NCBI GenBank assembly: GCA_047445235.1
Contig: JBLGEO010000070.1
Coordinates: 1-19,442 of the forward strand
Direction of reading: 5' to 3'
Length of the DNA: 19,442 nucleotides
Origin: JBDSRX01 sp047445235
GTDB lineage: Bacteria; Patescibacteriota; Dojkabacteria; J137
The notes under the pieces: generated by a model
What the model saw: only the letters and a program-made list of their open reading frames with translations
Database searches by the model: none
Told to the model about the DNA's origin: nothing
Shown here: positions 15,345 through 19,442 of the stretch, piece after piece
Layout of the letters: every line of letters starts with the position of its first letter
Position numbering within the stretch: the stretch's first letter is position 1
Made by a program: the position numbers and the translations under genes

Positions 15345-15896
15345 TTAAACCCATTGATAATCACTAGGCTTTCTTCTAATGTTTTCTATTTCTTTATAAA
15401 TGTCTTGAAATAAGACCAATGTGGCTATTATGGAAATAAATGTTGCAACAGCTGCTATCCATGTAAAACTCTGACCAGAAAGTGCATTTATTACTACGAT
15501 TGTATTTGCTACCCAAGTAAATATAATCCAAACGGCTGCAGAATGATAAACATCATAAGAATCTCTAATTAAAGAGAGAAGGTTATAATTTGCTAATCTT
15601 GCTACTAGAGCTGGTTTGATATGTGAATTATGAAGGTAAACGGCTCTAAATAAGATTAAAGACATTCCCAATGCCACAATAGTAAACATTATTAAATCTG
15701 AGTAGGAAATGACTGTTTTTAGATCTTCTGCACGTATAATATTTCCATTTGAGAATACTGAATTTGCAACCTGGCCAACGGTCCAAGGGAGATTAAAGAG
15801 TCTTAGTGTAATAGCTACGCCAATAAATTTCCCAAATATCATTACCGCTGCGGGAAGAAGTGCTTTGTCCAGTAACGTTATTATAGACTTAGACAT
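15345..15896 (-). CDS. Four-span membrane protein downstream of rpsT
   Basis: 183 residues with hydrophobic spans at about 11-33, 66-88, 117-137 and 142-163, and a charged C-terminal tail (IYKEIENIRRKPSDY). No known domain is recognised. It starts 16 bases after the rpsT stop with no terminator between, so it is probably co-transcribed with ribosomal protein S20. The loop between spans 1 and 2 (WTVGQVANSVFSNGN) is probably extracytoplasmic. Function unknown. Confidence 0.65.
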   Translation of the reverse strand: MSKSIITLLDKALLPAAVMIFGKFIGVAITLRLFNLPWTVGQVANSVFSNGNIIRAEDLKTVISYSDLIMFTIVALGMSLILFRAVYLHNSHIKPALVARLANYNLLSLIRDSYDVYHSAAVWIIFTWVANTIVVINALSGQSFTWIAAVATFISIIATLVLFQDIYKEIENIRRKPSDYQWV

Positions 15897-15912
15897 GTTA
15901 ATTAGTGCATTC

Positions 15913-16176
15913 TTAGCCTAGTTTTGCAACAGACTTTGAAAGATTAGATTTATATCTTGCTGCTGTATTCTTATGAATAATGTTTCTTTTTGCAGCTTTA
16001 TCAATTTCTTTATATGCAATTGGTAAAAGTTTTCCAGCCTCTTTCTTATCTTTCGCTAGAACTGCTTTACTAACTTCTTTCCTAGCCTCTTTAAAGCCTC
16101 TTCTAGATCTTAAATTAATAACACCCTTTCTTGCACTTACTCTGATTGCTTTTTTAGCAGATTTTGTATTTGCCAT
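15913..16176 (-). CDS. rpsT: 30S ribosomal protein S20
   Basis: 87 residues, the usual length for S20. It begins MANTKSAKKAIRVSARK and is a highly basic set of three helices, with AAKRNIIHKNTAARYKSNLS near the end as in all S20 proteins. It binds 16S rRNA early in 30S assembly. It has a strong extended -10 promoter and a leader of about 45 bases that begins with a 7-bp hairpin and has no Shine-Dalgarno sequence. It heads a same-strand run with the membrane protein, cupin and AlkD-like genes. Confidence 0.97.
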   Translation of the reverse strand: MANTKSAKKAIRVSARKGVINLRSRRGFKEARKEVSKAVLAKDKKEAGKLLPIAYKEIDKAAKRNIIHKNTAARYKSNLSKSVAKLG

Positions 16177-16202
16177 GTATACTCTTTATTTAATAATATA
16201 TT

Positions 16203-16221
16203 CATCTAATTTGCTTAGATG
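16203..16221 (-). promoter_or_regulatory. 5'-end hairpin in the rpsT leader
   Basis: Inverted repeat CATCTAA (16203-16209), 5-base loop, TTAGATG (16215-16221). The predicted transcription start (about 16221) coincides with the first base of the stem, so the mRNA would begin with a hairpin. It may protect the 5' end or take part in S20 autoregulation; neither is shown. Confidence 0.45.
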
Positions 16222-16227
16222 TAGAAG

Positions 16228-16256
16228 ATTTTAGCAAAATATAGCTATAAAATCAA
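16228..16256 (-). promoter_or_regulatory. Strong promoter for rpsT
   Basis: Read on the minus strand: TTGATT (16256-16251), 17 bases, then TAAAAT (16233-16228) with TGC directly before it, forming an extended -10. This is the best complete promoter in the window and fits a ribosomal protein gene. Confidence 0.7.
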
Positions 16257-16276
16257 AGCATTTTGTATTTTTGATA

Positions 16277-16305
16277 TTACGAAAACCCTTTTAATAGAAT
16301 ATAAT
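16277..16305 (+). promoter_or_regulatory. Promoter for the TatD-type gene, nearly leaderless
   Basis: A perfect TATAAT at 16300-16305 lies 10 bases before the ATG at 16316; a weak -35 (TTACGA, 16277-16282) is 17 bases upstream. The expected leader is about 3-4 bases. Confidence 0.55.
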
Positions 16306-16315
16306 TAATACACTT

Positions 16316-17161
16316 ATGACTTTAGATCAACTTAAAGAAAAAACATATCTTTTCGACAGCCACTCCCACCTTGGGTTTCCAGGTTATAAACAAACAACTG
16401 GAGAGATAATTCAGAATGCGAAAGATAGAGGAGTAAACGAAATTTTTGATGTTGCAGTAGATATTGAATCTTCAAAAGATAATATTGAACGATCAAAAAA
16501 GTTCGAGACTTCGAAAGCACTTGTTGGGATTGATCCAGAGGCTTTAATACCAGGATCTGAATTGTACAAAAAAGTTGTTGATATTGATGTATGGACTGAA
16601 CAACAAATAGCAACACTTGAAGAGTTAATTACTAATAATAAAGATTATATAGTTGGAATTGGTGAGGCTGGTATTGATTTACATCATTTAAGGATTAGCG
16701 GGGCAAGTGAAGTAGATATTGAAGAATCTAAGAAAATTCAAACAAAATTGTTCGAAGCTCAATTAAAACTTGCAGAGAAGTATAATCTTTTTCTATCAAT
16801 TCATTCTAGAGGAGCAGAAGCATATTGCTTAGATGTTGTTAAGAAATACGATGTTAAAGCAATTTTTCATTCTTTTACAGGCGATTTTAATACCGCTGAA
16901 GCTATTTTAAAACATGGATGTGCTCTAGGAGTAAATGGAATTGTTACTTTCAAAAATTCTTACGATTTAAAGTTAATTTATAAAACTTTGATAGGTAAAT
17001 TACCTGATGGTGAAATTAAACCAGAGTTTTTCTATAAAAAAGGTATTTTCTTCGAAACCGATGCACCATTCTTAGCACCAGATGGAATGAGAGGGGAAAT
17101 AAATGAGCCAGCAAACATTAGTGTTATTTATGAGAAGTTCGTAGAGGCATTAAGATCATGA
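16316..17161 (+). CDS. tatD: TatD-family metal-dependent hydrolase
   Basis: 281 residues forming an amidohydrolase-type TIM barrel. Metal ligands are in place: FDSHSHLG (Asp14, His16, His18), GIGEAGIDLH (Glu117), SIHSRGA (His163), IFHSFTG (His185) and FETDAPFLAP (Asp249). The family acts as Mg-dependent 3'-5' DNases/RNases and D-aminoacyl-tRNA or related hydrolases; in bacteria it is linked to DNA repair and turnover. The usual length is about 260 residues; extra bases lie in a segment at about 122-137. It begins with almost no leader. The last codon and stop overlap the extended -10 box of the next gene. Whether it is the TatD or YcfH/YjjV paralogue cannot be told. Confidence 0.92.
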   Translation: MTLDQLKEKTYLFDSHSHLGFPGYKQTTGEIIQNAKDRGVNEIFDVAVDIESSKDNIERSKKFETSKALVGIDPEALIPGSELYKKVVDIDVWTEQQIATLEELITNNKDYIVGIGEAGIDLHHLRISGASEVDIEESKKIQTKLFEAQLKLAEKYNLFLSIHSRGAEAYCLDVVKKYDVKAIFHSFTGDFNTAEAILKHGCALGVNGIVTFKNSYDLKLIYKTLIGKLPDGEIKPEFFYKKGIFFETDAPFLAPDGMRGEINEPANISVIYEKFVEALRS

Positions 17162-17167
17162 TAAAAT
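17159..17167 (+). promoter_or_regulatory. Extended -10 box overlapping the tatD stop codon
   Basis: TGATAAAAT: the TGA is the stop of the TatD gene, and TAAAAT (17162-17167) is a -10 box. The start codon of the glycosyltransferase follows after 7 bases, so this mRNA would also be leaderless. No good -35 box is visible. Confidence 0.4.
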
Positions 17168-17174
17168 AGGCATT

Positions 17175-18341
17175 ATGAAGATTGCATATATAACACCAAG
17201 GTTTCATCCGTTTAAAGGTGGCGCTGAACAAAATTTACTAGCACTTTCTACTAGAGTAGCCAAACTTGGCTTTGACTCTACTGTATTGACGACTAATGCA
17301 CGATTTAACAATGAGAAGCTAATAAAAGAAGAGTTCTATAAAGGCTTAAGGATTATTAGACACTGGGCACCTACTGAAGCGCTTTATGCCGGATTTTATC
17401 CTCAGCTTTTACCTCACTTACTCTTAAATAATTACGACATTATCCATTCCTCGGGAATTGGATTTTTCTGGAGAGAATTCTGCCTAATACTTAAGAAATT
17501 AACATCTGGCAAAAATACTAGATTTATTGTTACTCCACATGGTCCGTTTCTTGCTGCAACCTCAGATAAAGGGTTTAGAGCAATTATAAGAAAGATTGGA
17601 AATAGAATTCTTAGAATTTATATAAACTGGCTTTACGATGAGTTTATTGCTGTAAATCCAAAACAACATGTTTGGATGGAGGCGTTATATAAAATTAATC
17701 CGGTTAAAATAATTAATATTCCTAATGGAATAGATGAGGCATACATTGCTCCACATTTAATTGAACATAAGCCAGATGATAAAGTTGTGATTACATATAT
17801 GAATAGAATGGAGGAATACAAAGGTATTCAGCAGGTGCTTAAAGCAATAAATAAAATACTTGAAATTCCTGCAGCAAATAAAAATTTTATTTTCTACATA
17901 ATGGGTAGGCCAGGAGGATATACAAAAACACTAGAAAGTATGGTTAGAGATATGCAATTAGAATCACATACAAAGTTTATTTTCTCTCCCGAAGATAAAG
18001 AAAGGGATGAAATTTTTTACAAAGAATCTCAAATAAATATTTTACCTAGTCAATGGGAAGCAACAGGAATAACCCTTTTGGAAGCAATGGCTAAGGGTAA
18101 TATTATAATTACAACAGAACAAAACGAGGCGGCAGATATTTTGATAAAAGAAGGTGAAAATGGATTTATTTATAGTTATGATGAAATTGATAAATTAGTT
18201 GAGGGGTTATCGTGGCTGCTAAAAACACCCGAATTAAGGGAAAGAATGAGGAAAGAAAGCTTAGAAATGTCTAGTAAATTTACATGGGAAAGTGTTGTCA
18301 AAATCTACGTAGATTTATTAAATAATATTAAATACAAGTAA
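17175..18341 (+). CDS. GT4-family glycosyltransferase
   Basis: 388 residues with the GT-B fold. The N-terminal domain begins MKIAYITPRFHPFKGGAEQN, the acceptor-side glycine loop of GT4 enzymes, and contains TPHGPF (about 120-125). The C-terminal domain has NIPNGIDEAY (about 181-190), then YMNRMEEYKGIQQVL and IMGRPGG, and the EX7E signature in SQWEATGITLLEA (Glu295, Glu303) that binds the sugar nucleotide. A tail helix (ESLEMSSKFTWESVVKIYVDLL) closes the fold. It should transfer a hexose from a nucleotide sugar to a surface lipid or polysaccharide; no membrane span is seen. The 104-residue gene starts one base after its stop. Confidence 0.93.
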   Translation: MKIAYITPRFHPFKGGAEQNLLALSTRVAKLGFDSTVLTTNARFNNEKLIKEEFYKGLRIIRHWAPTEALYAGFYPQLLPHLLLNNYDIIHSSGIGFFWREFCLILKKLTSGKNTRFIVTPHGPFLAATSDKGFRAIIRKIGNRILRIYINWLYDEFIAVNPKQHVWMEALYKINPVKIINIPNGIDEAYIAPHLIEHKPDDKVVITYMNRMEEYKGIQQVLKAINKILEIPAANKNFIFYIMGRPGGYTKTLESMVRDMQLESHTKFIFSPEDKERDEIFYKESQINILPSQWEATGITLLEAMAKGNIIITTEQNEAADILIKEGENGFIYSYDEIDKLVEGLSWLLKTPELRERMRKESLEMSSKFTWESVVKIYVDLLNNIKYK

Positions 18342-18342
18342 T

Positions 18343-18657
18343 ATGCCTCGAGTAATTACGCAAAAGTCTGGAAAAGGTCCAAAATACAAACAAATGTATC
18401 AAAGAATGAAGGATGAAAACCCTCAATTGTTTAAAGACTTTAAAAAGGTTCACGATAAGTTTTTGGAGGATAATATTAAGAACAGAGTAGAGTTTAATAA
18501 AGTTGGAGAGGAGTTTGCAGAGCAAGTAAGAATTTATACAGATCATCTTTGTAGAACGTCAGAAAGTTCTGGTTATCAATCTTCAAAGTTAGCAGACCAA
18601 TTTAGAGGCTTAATAATTTCTGAGTTTTCGGAATTAGACGAGATTGGAATTACTTAA
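18343..18657 (+). CDS. Small soluble protein of unknown function
   Basis: 104 residues, no membrane span, strongly charged and predicted mostly helical. The start (MPRVITQKSGKGPKYKQMYQRM) is basic; the middle (KVHDKFLEDNIKNRVEFNKVGEEF) looks amphipathic, perhaps coiled coil. It begins one base after the glycosyltransferase stop (TAAT then ATG), so it is translated from the same mRNA. No family recognised. Confidence 0.6.
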   Translation: MPRVITQKSGKGPKYKQMYQRMKDENPQLFKDFKKVHDKFLEDNIKNRVEFNKVGEEFAEQVRIYTDHLCRTSESSGYQSSKLADQFRGLIISEFSELDEIGIT

Positions 18658-18699
18658 ATTTATGAATTTACCACCGTCAATACTCAACAGATAAACTCC

Positions 18700-18728
18700 T
18701 TCGTGGATTGCACACACTGTAGTATAAT
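18700..18728 (+). promoter_or_regulatory. Promoter for rsmI
   Basis: A perfect TATAAT at 18723-18728 lies 27 bases before the rsmI ATG, with a weak -35 (TTCGTG, 18700-18705) at 17 bases. The leader would be about 20 bases and has no Shine-Dalgarno sequence. Confidence 0.5.
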
Positions 18729-18755
18729 TAGTCGATAATTTAGTACAGAATAGCG

Positions 18756-19442
18756 ATGTCGAAACTTACACTAATTGGAACTCCGATTGGAAATTTAGAA
18801 GATATTACAATAAGATCTTTGAAAGCTATTTTTAGCTTTGATATTATTCTTGCAGAAGATACGAGAAATTATATTAAACTTAGAAACTTATTATCTGAGA
18901 GATTCCCTGAAATTATTAAGTCTTTGGACTTGGACCTCGAGCATAGACCACAATTAATTTCCTACCGTGACCAAAACCATAAAAGTGTTATCGAAAAAAT
19001 TACAACTCTTCTAGAAACAAATTTCAAAATCGGCTTTATGTCGGATGCAGGAATGCCCTCAATTTCGGACCCAGGCTTTAAATTAGTAGCCGCAGTGATA
19101 GAAAAGGGGTTTGAGGTGGAGGTTATTCCAGGACCAACTGCAATTGATACTGCGGTCGTTCTTTCTGGTTTACCAACTGATAGGTTTAGCTTCTTTGGAT
19201 TTCTTCCTAGGGAAGCAGGAAAGATTAAGAAATTGTTAAATGAACAGACTGGAACTTTTGCATATTACGAATCCCCTTTTAGAGTTGTTAAATCTTTAGA
19301 GGTAATTGAAAAATTTATGCCAAAGGCAAAAGTTGCTGCAGTAAATGATCTGACAAAAAAATTTGAGAAAGTTGTTAGAGGAAATATCTTAGAAGTAATT
19401 GCAGAACTTAAAAAAGGAAAGGTTGTAGGCGAATGGGTGATT
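18756..19442 (+). CDS. rsmI: 16S rRNA (cytidine-1402-2'-O)-methyltransferase, N-terminal part
   Basis: First 229 codons, cut by the window end. It methylates the ribose of C1402 in the decoding centre of 16S rRNA using SAM. Family motifs are LIGTPIGNLEDIT at the N-terminus, LAEDTRN (about 32-38), SDAGMPSISDPG (about 96-107), VIPGPTA and GLPTDRFSFFGFLPR. This is the tetrapyrrole-methylase-like SAM fold. A short insert after LRNLLSERF lengthens the usual loop before LISY. Later, the common RELTK sequence reads NDLTKKFEKVVRG, so the Arg-Glu pair is Asn-Asp here. The C-terminal end is outside the window. Confidence 0.95.
   Translation, partial: MSKLTLIGTPIGNLEDITIRSLKAIFSFDIILAEDTRNYIKLRNLLSERFPEIIKSLDLDLEHRPQLISYRDQNHKSVIEKITTLLETNFKIGFMSDAGMPSISDPGFKLVAAVIEKGFEVEVIPGPTAIDTAVVLSGLPTDRFSFFGFLPREAGKIKKLLNEQTGTFAYYESPFRVVKSLEVIEKFMPKAKVAAVNDLTKKFEKVVRGNILEVIAELKKGKVVGEWVI

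Noticed and set aside
15980..16234. Plus-strand hydrophobic frame of 84 codons opposite rpsT
   Set aside because: It is the antisense of Lys/Ala-rich S20, which commonly gives Phe/Leu/Ser-rich mirror frames.
17633..18546. Minus-strand frames of 62 and 72 codons within the glycosyltransferase and 104-residue genes
   Set aside because: Both are antisense to supported genes in one operon and lack motifs.
1..19442. tRNA, rRNA, CRISPR, IS elements or phage genes
   Set aside because: Scanning for TTCGA-type tRNA loops, regularly spaced repeats, terminal inverted repeats and transposase motifs gave nothing convincing; a TTCAAATCC string near 11733 is inside tyrS and not part of a cloverleaf.

Overview
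The window is AT-rich bacterial DNA, densely packed with about twenty short-spaced genes on both strands. TGA clearly ends several genes (for example at 124, 2942 and 17161), so the standard bacterial code fits and code-25 lineages (Gracilibacteria/Absconditabacteria) are unlikely. Many membrane proteins of unknown family, almost no Shine-Dalgarno sequences, several -10 boxes sitting just in front of start codons, and an archaeal/eukaryotic-type tyrosyl-tRNA synthetase together suggest a Candidate Phyla Radiation (Patescibacteria) genome, perhaps Dojkabacteria- or Microgenomates-like. That placement is an inference; there is no rRNA here to settle it.

Layout. At 1-124 lies the tail of an unidentified gene, followed by a half-size MFS transporter on the minus strand. 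From 835 to 3549 (plus) runs an ECF sigma factor, a single-span membrane protein that is probably its anti-sigma factor, and an overlapping two-span membrane protein: a likely envelope-sensing unit. From 10023 back to 3546 (minus) runs a surface cluster: a soluble protein of unknown family, a small membrane protein, a 1006-residue fusion of a membrane acyltransferase, a DUF2341-like domain and a polysaccharide-deacetylase-like domain, and directly abutting it a membrane-anchored protein with Ig-like repeats and a C39-like papain-fold peptidase domain. A divergent gene at 10119 encodes an anchored protein with a Cu/Zn-SOD/CHRD-like domain. A terminator-rich spacer follows.

From 10741 to 12888 (minus) are tyrS, with an N-terminal PheT-like tRNA-binding domain, and an unknown gene upstream of it. 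A four-span membrane protein (minus) and a SAM methyltransferase (plus) are divergent at 13.5 kb. From 16176 back to 14215 (minus) runs rpsT, a membrane protein, a cupin and an AlkD-like DNA-repair glycosylase. From 16316 to the window end (plus) are a TatD-type hydrolase, a GT4 glycosyltransferase, a 104-residue unknown and the first 229 codons of rsmI.

The most novel part is the surface cluster at 3.5-10.0 kb, where one polypeptide appears able both to export acyl groups and to act on the glycan outside, with a surface peptidase made from the same mRNA. The next most unusual gene is the rearranged TyrRS. No rRNA, tRNA, CRISPR array, insertion sequence or phage gene was found, and no stretch over 300 bases lacks a gene.
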